NCBI GenBank assembly: GCA_035316325.1
Contig: DATHJB010000080.1
Coordinates: 1-64,000 of the forward strand
Source: Acidimicrobiales bacterium
GTDB lineage: Bacteria > Actinomycetota > Acidimicrobiia > Acidimicrobiales > VFJN01
Direction: 5' to 3'
DNA length: 64,000 nt
The position numbers were made by a program, and so were the translations under genes. Each line of letters begins with the position of its first letter. The stretch's first letter is position 1. The notes under the pieces are model-generated. The model worked only from the letters and a program-made list of their open reading frames with translations. It had not been told where the DNA came from and did no database searches. Positions 51,191-59,831 of this stretch are shown piece after piece.

Positions 51191-51255
51191 TTGCCCTCTT
51201 TCGACGACTGCTTTCCAGTAGTCCCGAGGGCCACCCATGGCGTCAATAGACGCCG

Positions 51256-51280
51256 TTACAAGCTTTGGACAAGTTCTTTC
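51256..51280 (-). promoter_or_regulatory. Shared promoter motif, copy 1 (hydroxylase operon)
   Basis: On the minus strand TTGTCCAAAGCTTGTA is followed about 10 bp later by TATTGAC. Nearly the same order, TTGTCGAAAGCTTGTA then CATTGAC, occurs at about 53322-53357 before the paralogous hydroxylase gene. Likely promoter or operator for a common regulator of the cluster. Confidence 0.6.
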
Positions 51281-51306
51281 AGGGTCGCGTCAAGTGCCGG
51301 AGCCCG

Positions 51307-51337
51307 TTGACAAACGGAATGCCCTTCCACTTATCAT
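51307..51337 (+). promoter_or_regulatory. Putative promoter of MFS exporter
   Basis: TTGACA (51307-51312) and TATCAT (51332-51337) with a 19-bp spacer, about 50 bp before the MFS start, divergent from the hydroxylase promoter. Confidence 0.45.
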
Positions 51338-51388
51338 GGGCACACACGGAAGAGGAATCCTGTTCCGCCTGCCTGCGAGGAGCCCGCC

Positions 51389-52888
51389 ATGACGTCCCCC
51401 GACACGGTCGACCTGACCGACCCGTCCGCCTCCCCGTCGGCGCCACCCACGGCCGCCCGCAGCTCGGGCCTGATCCTGGCGTTCCTGTGCGTCGCCCAGT
51501 TCATGGTCTTCCTCGACGTGTCGATCGTGAACGTCGCCCTGCCGTCGATCCAGCGCAGCCTCGGCTTCGCCGAGTCCGACCTGCAGTACATCGTCACCGC
51601 CTACGGCACCGTGCTCGGCGGGTTCCTCCTGCTCGGCGGGCGCCTGGCCGACACCCTCGGGCGCCGGCGCCTGCTCCAGACGGGCCTCGTGGTGTTCGCC
51701 GGAACCTCGCTGATCGCCGGCCTGGCGCAGGACGACACCGTGCTCATCGTGGCCCGCGGCTTCCAGGGGCTCGGCTCGGCGCTCATCGCCCCCGCCGCCC
51801 TCAGCACGCTGACCACGGTGTTCCGGGAGGGCGCCGAGCGCAACAAGGCGCTGGGCATCTGGGGGTCGCTGGCCGGCATCGCCTCGGTCTGCGGCGTGCT
51901 CTTCGGCGGGCTGCTCACCGAGGGCCCGGGCTGGCGCTGGATCTTCTTCATCAACGTGCCGATCGGCCTGGTCGCCGCGGTGCTGGCGCCCTCGGTGCTG
52001 CCGGAGAGCCGTGACGAATCGCGCCGCGGCAACTTCGACTTCCTTGGCGCCGGGCTGCTCACCGGCGGCCTGCTGCTGCTCATCTACACGATCAACGAGG
52101 CCGTCAACGTGGGCTGGGACACCAACCGGACCATCGGCAGCCTCGTCGCCGCCGGCGTCCTGCTGGTGACGTTCGTGCTGGTCGAGCTGCGGGCCCGCTC
52201 CCCGCTCATGCCGCTCGGCATCTTCCGGCGCTCCACCCTGCGCACCGCCAACATCGCCACCCTGTTCCTGTTCGGGTCGACGGTCACGCTGTTCTTCTTC
52301 GCCAGCCTCTACATGCAGCAGGTTCTCGACTACTCGGCGCTCGAGACGGGCCTCGCCTACCTGCCGCTGGCGATCGTCGTGTCGGTCGGTGCCGGTGTCG
52401 CCTCCGGCCTGGTCACCAAGGTGGCGGCCAAGCCCGTGCTGGCCACCGGCCTGCTGCTCAGCGCCACCGGGCTGCTGATGCTGTCCCAGGTCCCCACCGA
52501 CGCCGACTACCTGCAGCACCTGCTGCCGGCCTTCCTGGTGGTCGGGGCGGGGCTGGGGCTGTCGTTCGTCCCGCTGCAGATCGCCGCCTTCGTGGGGGTC
52601 GAGGAGCGCGAGTCGGGCCTGGCCGCGGGCCTCATCAACACCAGCCAGGAGACCGGCGGGGCGCTGGGTGTGGCGATCGTGTCGACCATCGCCTTCACCC
52701 GCATCGACGACCTGATGGCCAAGGCCGGGGGCGATCCCGCCGCCCTGATCCCCGCCCAGGCGAGCGGATTCCACCAGGCGTTCTTCGTCGGCGCCTGCTT
52801 CGCCGCCGCCTCGCTGGCCCTCGCGGTGGCGCTGCTGCCGTGGATGGGCGCCGAGCAGCGGGCCGAGTCGCCTGCGGTCGCGGCGTAG
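51389..52888 (+). CDS. MFS exporter, DHA2 family (PKS cluster)
   Basis: 499-residue 14-segment antiporter: MVFLDVSIVNVALPSIQRSL, GGRLADTLGRRRLLQTGLVV (motif A), ARGFQGLGSALIAPAALSTL, WRWIFFINVPIGLVAAVLAP. Most similar in type to polyketide drug exporters of actinomycetes; probable product export and self-resistance. Divergent from the PKS operon and followed after 10 bp by the F420-type gene. Confidence 0.93.
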   Translation: MTSPDTVDLTDPSASPSAPPTAARSSGLILAFLCVAQFMVFLDVSIVNVALPSIQRSLGFAESDLQYIVTAYGTVLGGFLLLGGRLADTLGRRRLLQTGLVVFAGTSLIAGLAQDDTVLIVARGFQGLGSALIAPAALSTLTTVFREGAERNKALGIWGSLAGIASVCGVLFGGLLTEGPGWRWIFFINVPIGLVAAVLAPSVLPESRDESRRGNFDFLGAGLLTGGLLLLIYTINEAVNVGWDTNRTIGSLVAAGVLLVTFVLVELRARSPLMPLGIFRRSTLRTANIATLFLFGSTVTLFFFASLYMQQVLDYSALETGLAYLPLAIVVSVGAGVASGLVTKVAAKPVLATGLLLSATGLLMLSQVPTDADYLQHLLPAFLVVGAGLGLSFVPLQIAAFVGVEERESGLAAGLINTSQETGGALGVAIVSTIAFTRIDDLMAKAGGDPAALIPAQASGFHQAFFVGACFAAASLALAVALLPWMGAEQRAESPAVAA

Positions 52889-52898
52889 GGGCCCGGCG

Positions 52899-53309
52899 AT
52901 GTCCCGCCAACCCACCCGACCCGCCCTGTCCCCCTCGCCCGAGGCCGAAGCGTTCCTGCAGGAGCGGCACCTGGGCACGATCACCACCTTCCGGCCCGAC
53001 GGCTCGCCCCACGTGGTGGCGGTGCGCTTCACGTGGGACCCGTCGTCCGGCCTCGCCCGGGTGATGACCGTCGCGTCGTCGCGGAAGGCCCGCAACCTGG
53101 TGGCGCAGCCAGGCAGCCGGGCCGCCGTCTGCCAGGTGGCCGGGAACCGCTGGATCACCCTCGAGGGCCCGGCCGTGGTGTCCGACGACCCGTCGCGCGA
53201 CGCCGCCGGGGCCCGGGCGTACGCCGAGCGCTACTGGTCGCCGCCCCCGGCGCTGCCCAACCGGGTGGTGGTCGAGATCGCGGTCGACCGGGTGATGGGA
53301 CTGTTCTGA
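52899..53309 (+). CDS. F420-type split-barrel flavin/deazaflavin oxidoreductase (FDOR)
   Basis: 136-residue PNPOx-like split barrel of the actinobacterial F420-binding group: FLQERHLGTITTFRPDGSPH, VVAVRFTWDP, SSRKARNLVAQPGSRAAVCQ, WITLEGPAVVSDDP, VVVEIAVDRVMGLF. It may reduce a ring of the polyketide, as F420 enzymes do in tetracycline-type pathways, or act as a general protective reductase. Between the exporter and a hydroxylase gene on one strand. Confidence 0.85.
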   Translation: MSRQPTRPALSPSPEAEAFLQERHLGTITTFRPDGSPHVVAVRFTWDPSSGLARVMTVASSRKARNLVAQPGSRAAVCQVAGNRWITLEGPAVVSDDPSRDAAGARAYAERYWSPPPALPNRVVVEIAVDRVMGLF

Positions 53310-53321
53310 CACTCCCATGAA

Positions 53322-53357
53322 GAGGTTTGTCGAAAGCTTGTATTTCGCTCCATTGAC
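53322..53357 (+). promoter_or_regulatory. Shared promoter motif, copy 2 (hydroxylase gene)
   Basis: TTTGTCGAAAGCTTGTATTT followed by CGCTCCATTGAC; aligned with copy 1, most positions agree over about 30 bp. The leader GTCGAAAGAGGCCAAATGG before the start also matches the paralog. Confidence 0.6.
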
Positions 53358-53407
53358 TTGGCTCCGGGTCGTCATGAGGCTGGAACCACCCCGTCGAAAG
53401 AGGCCAA

Positions 53408-54880
53408 ATGGAACAGCTGGATGCTGACGTAATCGTCGTAGGTGCCGGGCCGACGGGGCTGATGCTCGCCGGTGAGCTGCGGCTGGCCGGCGTGACGGCG
53501 ATCGTCGTCGACCGGCTCACCGAGCCGATGCAGCAGTCGCGGGCGCTGGGGTTCTCGGCCCGCACGATCGAGGAGTTCGACCAGCGGGGCCTGCTGACCC
53601 GCTTCCCCGAGTTCGACACCATCCCCATCGGCCACTTCGGCGGCCTCCCCATCGACTACCGGATCGTCGAAGGCGGCTCGTACGGGGCACGGGGTGTGCC
53701 GCAGTCGCTCACCGAGGCGATCCTGGCCGGGTGGGCCGCCGGCCTGGGCGCCGAGGTCCGCCGGGGCCGGGAGGTCACCGGCATCGAGGTGGGCGACGAC
53801 CACGTCGAGCTCGCCGTGGCGACGCCCGACGGTCCCCAGACGCTCCGGGCCGGCTGGCTGGTCGGCTGCGACGGTGGGCGCAGCGTCGTGCGCAAGCAGG
53901 CCGGCATCGACTTCCCCGGCACCGATCCCGTGATCGAGATGTGGCTGGCCGACGTGCGCGGCGTGCCGCTGCGGCCCCGCTTCGCCGGCGAGCGGGTGCC
54001 GGGCGGGATGGTGATGGTGCTGCCGATGGGCCCGGAGATCAGCCGGGTGGTGGTCTACGAGCGGGCCACCGGGCTGCGCGGCACCAGCGAGCCGCCCACC
54101 TTCCCCGAGGTGGCCGCGGCCTGGGAGCGCCTCACCGGCGAGGACATCCACGGGGCCACCCCGCTCTGGGTCAGCTTCTTCACCGACTCGAGCCGGCAGG
54201 CCGCCGAGTACCGCCGGGGACGGGTGTTCCTGGCCGGCGATGCCGCCCACGTCCACCTGCCGATCGGCGGCCAGGGCATGAGCGCCGGGGTGCAGGACGC
54301 CGTCAACCTGGCGTGGAAGCTCGCCGCCGAGATCCACGGGTACGCGCCGCCGGGCCTGCTCGACAGTTACCACACCGAACGTCACCCGGCAGGGGCCCGG
54401 GTGGTGGCCAACACCCTGGCCCAGCGGATCGTGTACCTGGGCAGCGACGAGATGGATCCCCTGCGGCTCGTCCTGGGGGAGCTCCTGGAGCACGACGACG
54501 TCAAGCGCCACCTCGTGGGCATGGTGACCGGCCTCGACATCCGCTTCGACGTCGGCCCTGGCACGCATCCTCTGCTCGGACGCCGCCTGCCCGATGTCGG
54601 CCTGGTGGTCGACGGCGCCGAGAAGTCGTCGGTGTACGAGCTGCTGCACCTGGCCCGGGGCGTGCTGCTCGACCTGCGCGACGACGCCGACCTGCGCTTC
54701 GCCGCCGCGCCGTGGGCCGACCGGGTCGACACCGTCACCGCGGCCCTCACCGACGACGGCACCGTGCTCGACGGGGTCGACGCCGTGCTGGTGCGACCGG
54801 ACGGCTACGTCGCCTGGATCGCCCCCGACGAGGAGGGCGCCGAGGTCACCGACGCCCTCGCCCACTGGTTCGGCCCTTAA
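53408..54880 (+). CDS. FAD-dependent aromatic hydroxylase, PKS tailoring
   Basis: 490-residue class A flavin monooxygenase, close paralog of the one at 49715: DVIVVGAGPTGLMLAGELRL, QSRALGFSARTIEEFDQRGL, WLVGCDGGRSVVRKQAGIDF, RVFLAGDAAHVHLPIGGQGM, ending HWFGP. Clusters for angucyclines typically need two such enzymes for C12 oxidation and B-ring or C2/C3 changes. Its stop abuts the inverted-repeat element at 54881. Confidence 0.93.
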   Translation: MEQLDADVIVVGAGPTGLMLAGELRLAGVTAIVVDRLTEPMQQSRALGFSARTIEEFDQRGLLTRFPEFDTIPIGHFGGLPIDYRIVEGGSYGARGVPQSLTEAILAGWAAGLGAEVRRGREVTGIEVGDDHVELAVATPDGPQTLRAGWLVGCDGGRSVVRKQAGIDFPGTDPVIEMWLADVRGVPLRPRFAGERVPGGMVMVLPMGPEISRVVVYERATGLRGTSEPPTFPEVAAAWERLTGEDIHGATPLWVSFFTDSSRQAAEYRRGRVFLAGDAAHVHLPIGGQGMSAGVQDAVNLAWKLAAEIHGYAPPGLLDSYHTERHPAGARVVANTLAQRIVYLGSDEMDPLRLVLGELLEHDDVKRHLVGMVTGLDIRFDVGPGTHPLLGRRLPDVGLVVDGAEKSSVYELLHLARGVLLDLRDDADLRFAAAPWADRVDTVTAALTDDGTVLDGVDAVLVRPDGYVAWIAPDEEGAEVTDALAHWFGP

Positions 54881-55041
54881 GGGCGTGTCCTGTGGATCCG
54901 GTGTGCGGATCTCCGAGTCAGGGGCGTCGCTCGGCGTGCCGGGACGACGCAGGAACCCACCAGGGTTTCAATGTCGGCACGGTGCGGCGAGCGGCGTCAT
55001 CTGGCCGGAGAGACGTGCGCCATGATCCGCAGGACACGCCC
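54881..55041. mobile_element. Candidate MITE: ~161 bp with 18-bp terminal inverted repeats
   Basis: Left end GGGCGTGTCCTGTGGATC (54881-54898), right end GATCCGCAGGACACGCCC (55024-55041): 17 of 18 bases complementary. The interior encodes no transposase. It fills most of the gap between the hydroxylase stop and the ABM gene. No clear target duplication is visible, so the age or class is uncertain; a large-loop hairpin is the alternative. Confidence 0.65.
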
Positions 55042-55084
55042 TCCATCACCGCGAATCCCCGACGGACAGCTGGAGGAGAACCAC

Positions 55085-55807
55085 ATGCCCACCATCTCTG
55101 CCGAGGACGGCTACCTCACCGTCCTCAACCTGTTCCTGACCGACACCCCCGAGCGGCAGGGCCACCTGCTGGGGGCGATGCGCGACATCGTCGACACCGC
55201 GGCGTTCCCCGGCTGGATCTCCAGCACCGTGCACAGCGGCCAGCAGCGGCTCGGCACCGCCAACTTCATCCAGTGGCGCAGCCAGGAGGACCTCGAGGCC
55301 CGCTACTCCGAGGACGTCTTCAAGCACCGCACGATGCCGCTGTTCACCGAGATCACCACGTCGATCCGGCTGCTGCAGACCCGGTGCGCCGCCACCTACC
55401 GGCGTTCCGACCAGGGCGACGTCACCGAGATCTCGCCCACCCGTGACGACTACGCGGCCATCGAGATCTTCCAGGTGCCCGACGACGGACACGAGGAGTT
55501 GGTCGCCACGCTGGTCGACGCCGAGGGCTGGCTGCCGGACACCCCGGGCTGGCGGACGCACACCGTGCTGCAGGGCATCGGGGCCCGGAACCTCGACGGC
55601 GCCTTCGTCGTGAGCTACTCGCAGTGGGACGACAAGGACTCCTACGACGCCTACCGGGCACTGCCCGAGGCCGACCAACCGGTGGCGATGCAGAAGGCCC
55701 GGTCCCGGATCGAGGCGCTGCCGACCAGCACGTTCTGGAACACCTACCGGGTCGTCCACACCCGTTCGGCCGGCCAGCAGTCGGTCAGCGCGGCGTCGCT
55801 GGCGTGA
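55085..55807 (+). CDS. Two-domain ABM-type monooxygenase
   Basis: 240 residues with two ferredoxin-like antibiotic-biosynthesis-monooxygenase halves: about 1-110 (LTVLNLFLTDTPERQGHLLG, GWISSTVHSGQQRLGTANFI, QWRSQEDLEAR) and 118-225 (YAAIEIFQVPDDGHEELVAT, GWRTHTVLQGIGARNLDGAF, SQWDDKDSYDAY). Such enzymes oxidise aromatic polyketides without cofactor (ActVA-Orf6, JadG type). ATG at 55085 preceded by GGAGGAG; an upstream in-frame extension lies in the candidate mobile element. Confidence 0.9.
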   Translation: MPTISAEDGYLTVLNLFLTDTPERQGHLLGAMRDIVDTAAFPGWISSTVHSGQQRLGTANFIQWRSQEDLEARYSEDVFKHRTMPLFTEITTSIRLLQTRCAATYRRSDQGDVTEISPTRDDYAAIEIFQVPDDGHEELVATLVDAEGWLPDTPGWRTHTVLQGIGARNLDGAFVVSYSQWDDKDSYDAYRALPEADQPVAMQKARSRIEALPTSTFWNTYRVVHTRSAGQQSVSAASLA

Positions 55808-55849
55808 CCTGAGCGACGTCGGCCGCACCGCCACCGTCACCACCTTCGC

Positions 55850-56449
55850 CTAGCCGGGCGGTGGCGGTAGGCCCGAGGCGAGGTGGACGAAGACCTCGTC
55901 GATGAGGACGGCGAGGCCCGACGGGTCGTCGTGGCCCTGCCAGATCGACATCGCGACGCGGGTGGCGGCCAGGGCGGCGCCGACGACCGTCGCCGGGTAG
56001 GTGTCGCGCTCCGGGTCGAGGCCGAGGCGCCGGCCGACCTCCTCCACCAGGTCCCGCTCGGTCTCCGCCAGGCGGGCGGCGTAGCGGCTGGCCAGGCCCG
56101 GGTGGTCCTGCACCAGCCGGCGGCGGATCGTCCAGCGGTCGGGGTCCTCCTGCAGGCGCTCCACCGACGCCTGCAGCGCCTGTCGCAGCGCCTCGAGGGG
56201 CGGCTCGTCGGCAGGCCGGGCGTGGAGGTACTCGGCGACGGGTGGCCGCAGCGCCGGCGACATGCCGATGATGGCGTCCTCCTTCGACGAGAAGTAGTTG
56301 AAGAAGGTGCGGGGCGACACACCGGCGGCCTCGGCGATCGCCTCGACCGACACCTTGTCGACGCCGTGGCGGCCGGCCAGCCGGAGGGCGGCGTCCTGCA
56401 GCGCCGCCCGGGTCTCCGCCTTCTTCCGCTCCCGGAGTCCGTTGCTCAT
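55850..56449 (-). CDS. TetR family regulator (exporter repressor)
   Basis: 199 residues: RAALQDAALRLAGRHGVDKV, SVEAIAEAAGVSPRTFFNYF, SSKEDAI; long acidic C-terminal ligand domain. ATG at 56449 overlaps the exporter stop (ATGA), so it is co-transcribed with the MFS gene and likely represses it until the polyketide binds. Convergent with the ABM gene. Confidence 0.92.
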   Translation of the reverse strand: MSNGLRERKKAETRAALQDAALRLAGRHGVDKVSVEAIAEAAGVSPRTFFNYFSSKEDAIIGMSPALRPPVAEYLHARPADEPPLEALRQALQASVERLQEDPDRWTIRRRLVQDHPGLASRYAARLAETERDLVEEVGRRLGLDPERDTYPATVVGAALAATRVAMSIWQGHDDPSGLAVLIDEVFVHLASGLPPPPG

Positions 56450-58020
56450 TCGTGGACAAGGCTGCCATGCCGGGCATCGCCGGAGGCGGTTCGCAACGGC
56501 GTCTCCCGCAGGAGCCACGACAGCGCGAAGCCGGCGACGATGACGGGGACGGAGAGCAGGAACACGCCGGGGATGGCGTCGGCGAAGGCGGAGGCGAGCT
56601 GCGCCTGCTCGGCCGCCGGCAGCTCCCGCATCTGCTCGGGCGTCAGGCCCAGCGCCGAGGCATCGCCCAGGAGGTTGGTCAGCCGGGCGCTGACCATCGA
56701 CCCGAACACCGCGACGCCCACGGAGCCCCCGACGGAACGGAAGAAGTTGACGGTCGACGTGGCGACGCCGAGGTCCTCCAGCGGCGCCTCGTTCTGGCTG
56801 GAGACGATCAGGACCTGCATCACCAGACCGATCCCGATGCCGACCACCACCATGTAGCTGGCCGACTGCAGGCGGGAGCTGTCGACGCCGAGCGTGGACA
56901 GCAGGAACATGCCGAGGCTGGCGACCGCCATGCCGGCGATGGGGAAGGCGCGGTAGCGGCCGGTGCGGCTGACCACCTGCCCGACCACCATCGAGGCGCT
57001 GATCAGCCCGATCATCAGCGGCACGAGCAGCAGGCCCGAGTTGCTGGCGGACGCCCCGTTGGCGACCTGCAGGAACGTGGGCAGGTAGGTCGTGGCGCCG
57101 AACATGGGGATGCCGACCACGAAGCTGAGCGCACAGGCGACGCTGACCGTGCGCAGGCGGAACAGGCGCAGCGGCAGCGCCGGCTCGGCGACCCGGCGCT
57201 CGACGAAGATCAGCGCCGCGACCAGCACGATCACGCCGGCGCCCAGCCCCAGGATCGTGGGAGAGAGCCACCCGTAGTCGTTGCCGCCCCACGTCGTGAG
57301 CAGCACGAGGGCGGTGATCGCCGCCGACAGGAGGGCGGTGCCGGCCCAGTCGATCGTGACGTTCCGGCGACGGCTGTTGGCGGGCAGGGTGGCGCTCGTG
57401 ACCAGCAGGGCGACGATGCCGACCGGCACGTTCACGTAGAACACCCAGCGCCACGACAGGTGGTCGGTGAAGAAGCCGCCGAGCAGGGGGCCGATGACGG
57501 TGGCCATGCCGAAGACGGCGCCGAAGTAGCCCTGGTAGCGGCCGCGCTCCCGGGGGCTGACGACGTCCGCGATGATCGCCTGCGCCAGCACGATGAGCCC
57601 GCCGGCGCCCATGCCCTGCACGGCGCGGAAGACGATCAGCTGCCCGATCGTCCCGGCCACCCCGCAGAGGACGCTGCCGACGAGGAAGACTGTGATGGCG
57701 ATCTGGAACAGGGTCTTGCGCCCGAAGAGGTCGCCGAACTTGCCGTACAGCGGGGTGACGACGGTCTGCGCCAGCAGGTAGGAGGTGACGACCCAGGACA
57801 GCCGGTCGAGTCCCCCGAGGTCGCCGACGATGGTGGGCAGCGCGGTGGCGACGATGGTGGCGTCGAGCGCGGCGAGCATCATCCCGAGCATCAGCCCGGA
57901 GAACACCAGCAGCACCCGCCGGTGCTCGAGCTGGCGCTCCTGTGCCCCGTCCGCTCCCTCCGCTGCGAGTACCTCGCCGTCGGTCGACTCCAGGGTCACG
58001 CTGCTCTCGGTCGCCGTCAT
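56446..58020 (-). CDS. MFS exporter, DHA2 family (second in PKS cluster)
   Basis: 524 residues from ATG 58020: cytoplasmic lead, then LAALDATIVATALPTIVGDL, GKFGDLFGRKTLFQIAITVF (motif A), FRAVQGMGAGGLIVLAQAII, WRWVFYVNVPVGIVALLV and about 14 membrane segments. EmrB/LfrA-like multidrug exporter co-transcribed with the TetR gene; probable self-resistance. The upstream ATG at 58038 is an alternative start but lies in the probable operator. Confidence 0.93.
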   Translation of the reverse strand: MTATESSVTLESTDGEVLAAEGADGAQERQLEHRRVLLVFSGLMLGMMLAALDATIVATALPTIVGDLGGLDRLSWVVTSYLLAQTVVTPLYGKFGDLFGRKTLFQIAITVFLVGSVLCGVAGTIGQLIVFRAVQGMGAGGLIVLAQAIIADVVSPRERGRYQGYFGAVFGMATVIGPLLGGFFTDHLSWRWVFYVNVPVGIVALLVTSATLPANSRRRNVTIDWAGTALLSAAITALVLLTTWGGNDYGWLSPTILGLGAGVIVLVAALIFVERRVAEPALPLRLFRLRTVSVACALSFVVGIPMFGATTYLPTFLQVANGASASNSGLLLVPLMIGLISASMVVGQVVSRTGRYRAFPIAGMAVASLGMFLLSTLGVDSSRLQSASYMVVVGIGIGLVMQVLIVSSQNEAPLEDLGVATSTVNFFRSVGGSVGVAVFGSMVSARLTNLLGDASALGLTPEQMRELPAAEQAQLASAFADAIPGVFLLSVPVIVAGFALSWLLRETPLRTASGDARHGSLVHE

Positions 58021-58027
58021 CGCTTTA

Positions 58028-58060
58028 TTGCATATCACGCAACTTTGCAGTCCATGTAAC
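58028..58060 (-). promoter_or_regulatory. Probable operator/promoter of MFS-TetR operon
   Basis: AT-rich stretch before the exporter. On the minus strand TGCAAAGTTGCGTGATATGC AATAAAG holds GCAA-AG-TTGC and TTGC-N7-GCAA inverted repeats sharing a half-site, the kind of symmetry TetR dimers bind. Boundaries approximate. Confidence 0.5.
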
Positions 58061-58115
58061 TATTCGTTGAATCGTTGGTGAAGTCGGGGCCGACGGGTCG
58101 TGGCAGGGTGCGGGG

Positions 58116-59831
58116 GTGATCGACGAGCTGCGGCGGGCCGGGGTGGGACGAGGCGGCCTCGTCGCGGTGACGTTCGCTCCGGGGATCGGGATGGGGCTCG
58201 CGACGACGTCGGCGACGGCGACCGTGCGGCTCTCCACCGGCGACGACCCGGTGGCCGGCCTGCGGCGGGTCGAGGAGGAGCTGCGGCCGCGATGGGTGAC
58301 GTGGTCGGGCGAGACGGCGCTGGCGCTGGTGCGGTCGGGCCTGCGGGTGGCGACGTGCTGGGACCTGGCCGCCGTCCACCGGCTGCTGTTCGGCGGGTGG
58401 CGGGCCGAGCCGGGCCGGGTGTGGGCGCGGCTGCACGACCTGCCGACCGACGACCTCCCGACCGGCGGGCCCGTCGACCTCTTCACCCCGCCCGACGGCG
58501 GCGACGCCGTGCGGCCGGACGGGCACCTCAGCGGCGAGTGGGTGGGCGGCGGCTGGGCCGAGTCGCTCGACCACCTCGCACACTGGGCCGAGCTGGCCCT
58601 CACCGCCGCCACGCTCCAGCAGGCGCGGCTCGACGAACGACCACGGGCCGCCGCCACCGCCCGGGCCGAGTCGACCGCCGAGCTGCTGTGCGCCGAGATG
58701 ACGATCGACGGGCTGCCCGTGGACCGGTCGGTCGCCGAGGCCATGCTCGCCGACATCGTCGGACCGCGGCCTCGCACCGACGCCGAGGTGGCGCAGGGGC
58801 GGGCGGAGCGCGACGCCCGGGTCCTGGAGCACGCCCCCGCCGATGCCGGGCGCTTCGACCTGCGCAGCCCCGGCCAGGTGAAGTCGCTGCTGCGACGGGT
58901 CGGGATCGAGGTCGTCGACACCCGGGCCTGGCGTCTGGAGGCCGTCCGGGACGAGCACCCGCTGGTCGACGCCCTGCTGGCGTGGCGCAAGGCCGAGCGG
59001 GTCGCCACCACGTACGGCTACACCTGGCTCGACGAGCACCTCGGCGCCGACAGCCGGCTGCGGGGCGCCTGGTCGGGGGCCGACGGGGCGGCCGGGCGGA
59101 TGACCGCGTCGGCCGGGCTCCACAACCTGCCCGCCGACATGCGGGGCGCGGTGGTGGCCGAGCCGGGCCACGTGTTCGTGCGGGCCGACCTCGGGCAGAT
59201 CGAGCCGCGGGTGCTGGCCGCGGTGTCGGGCGACCGGGCGCTGGCCCGGGCGACGTCGGCCGACGACATGTACGCGCCGATGGCCGAGCACCTCGGCGTC
59301 GACCGGGCGACTGCCAAGGTGGCGATGCTCGGCGCCATGTACGGGCAGACGACCGGTCACGGCGCCCAAGTGCTGCGGCGGCTCACGTCGGCCTACCCGG
59401 TGGCGATGGGGTACCTGGCCGACGGCGACCGCTCCGGCCAGATGGGCCGCGACCTCCGCACCTACGGCGGGCGGCTGGTGGGGATGGGCGGGGGTGCGGG
59501 GGCCGACGGGGCGAGCGAGCAGGAGGCCCGCAGCCGCGCGGCGGCCCGGGGGCGCTACGGGCGCAACGCCCTGGTCCAGGGAGCGGCGGCCGAGCTGTTC
59601 AAGGTGTGGGCGGTCACGGTGCGGGCCCGTGGCGCCGACCTGGGAGCGCAGATCGTGCTCTGCCTGCACGACGAGCTGCTCCTCCACGTCCCGGTCGCCG
59701 ACGGCGACGCGGCCGCCCGACTGCTCGACGACTGCCTCCGGGAGGCCGCGGGTCGTTGGGCCCCCGACGACACCGTCCGCTTCGTCGCCGACGTCAGCGT
59801 GATCAGCCGCTGGTCCGACGCCAAGGACTAA
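58116..59831 (+). CDS. Atypical family-A DNA polymerase (exonuclease/polymerase type)
   Basis: 571-residue PolA-like protein, shorter than PolI and without the 5'-nuclease. The N-terminal part (1-190) is a degenerate 3'-5' exonuclease-like region. Polymerase motifs: A in VRADLGQIEPRVLAAVSGD (Asp kept; Pro replaces Leu of QIELR), B in KVAMLGAMYGQTTGHGAQ, C in IVLCLHDELLLHVP (HDE kept). Actinobacteria carry such accessory polymerases of unclear role, probably in repair. Stands alone; 95 bp from the exporter start and overlapping the methyltransferase gene by 4 bp tail to tail. Confidence 0.85.
   Translation: MIDELRRAGVGRGGLVAVTFAPGIGMGLATTSATATVRLSTGDDPVAGLRRVEEELRPRWVTWSGETALALVRSGLRVATCWDLAAVHRLLFGGWRAEPGRVWARLHDLPTDDLPTGGPVDLFTPPDGGDAVRPDGHLSGEWVGGGWAESLDHLAHWAELALTAATLQQARLDERPRAAATARAESTAELLCAEMTIDGLPVDRSVAEAMLADIVGPRPRTDAEVAQGRAERDARVLEHAPADAGRFDLRSPGQVKSLLRRVGIEVVDTRAWRLEAVRDEHPLVDALLAWRKAERVATTYGYTWLDEHLGADSRLRGAWSGADGAAGRMTASAGLHNLPADMRGAVVAEPGHVFVRADLGQIEPRVLAAVSGDRALARATSADDMYAPMAEHLGVDRATAKVAMLGAMYGQTTGHGAQVLRRLTSAYPVAMGYLADGDRSGQMGRDLRTYGGRLVGMGGGAGADGASEQEARSRAAARGRYGRNALVQGAAAELFKVWAVTVRARGADLGAQIVLCLHDELLLHVPVADGDAAARLLDDCLREAAGRWAPDDTVRFVADVSVISRWSDAKD

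Noticed and set aside
54881-55084. N-terminal extension of the ABM monooxygenase from 54971
   Set aside because: In-frame codons lie in the inverted-repeat element and show no domain; the ATG at 55085 has a proper ribosome site.
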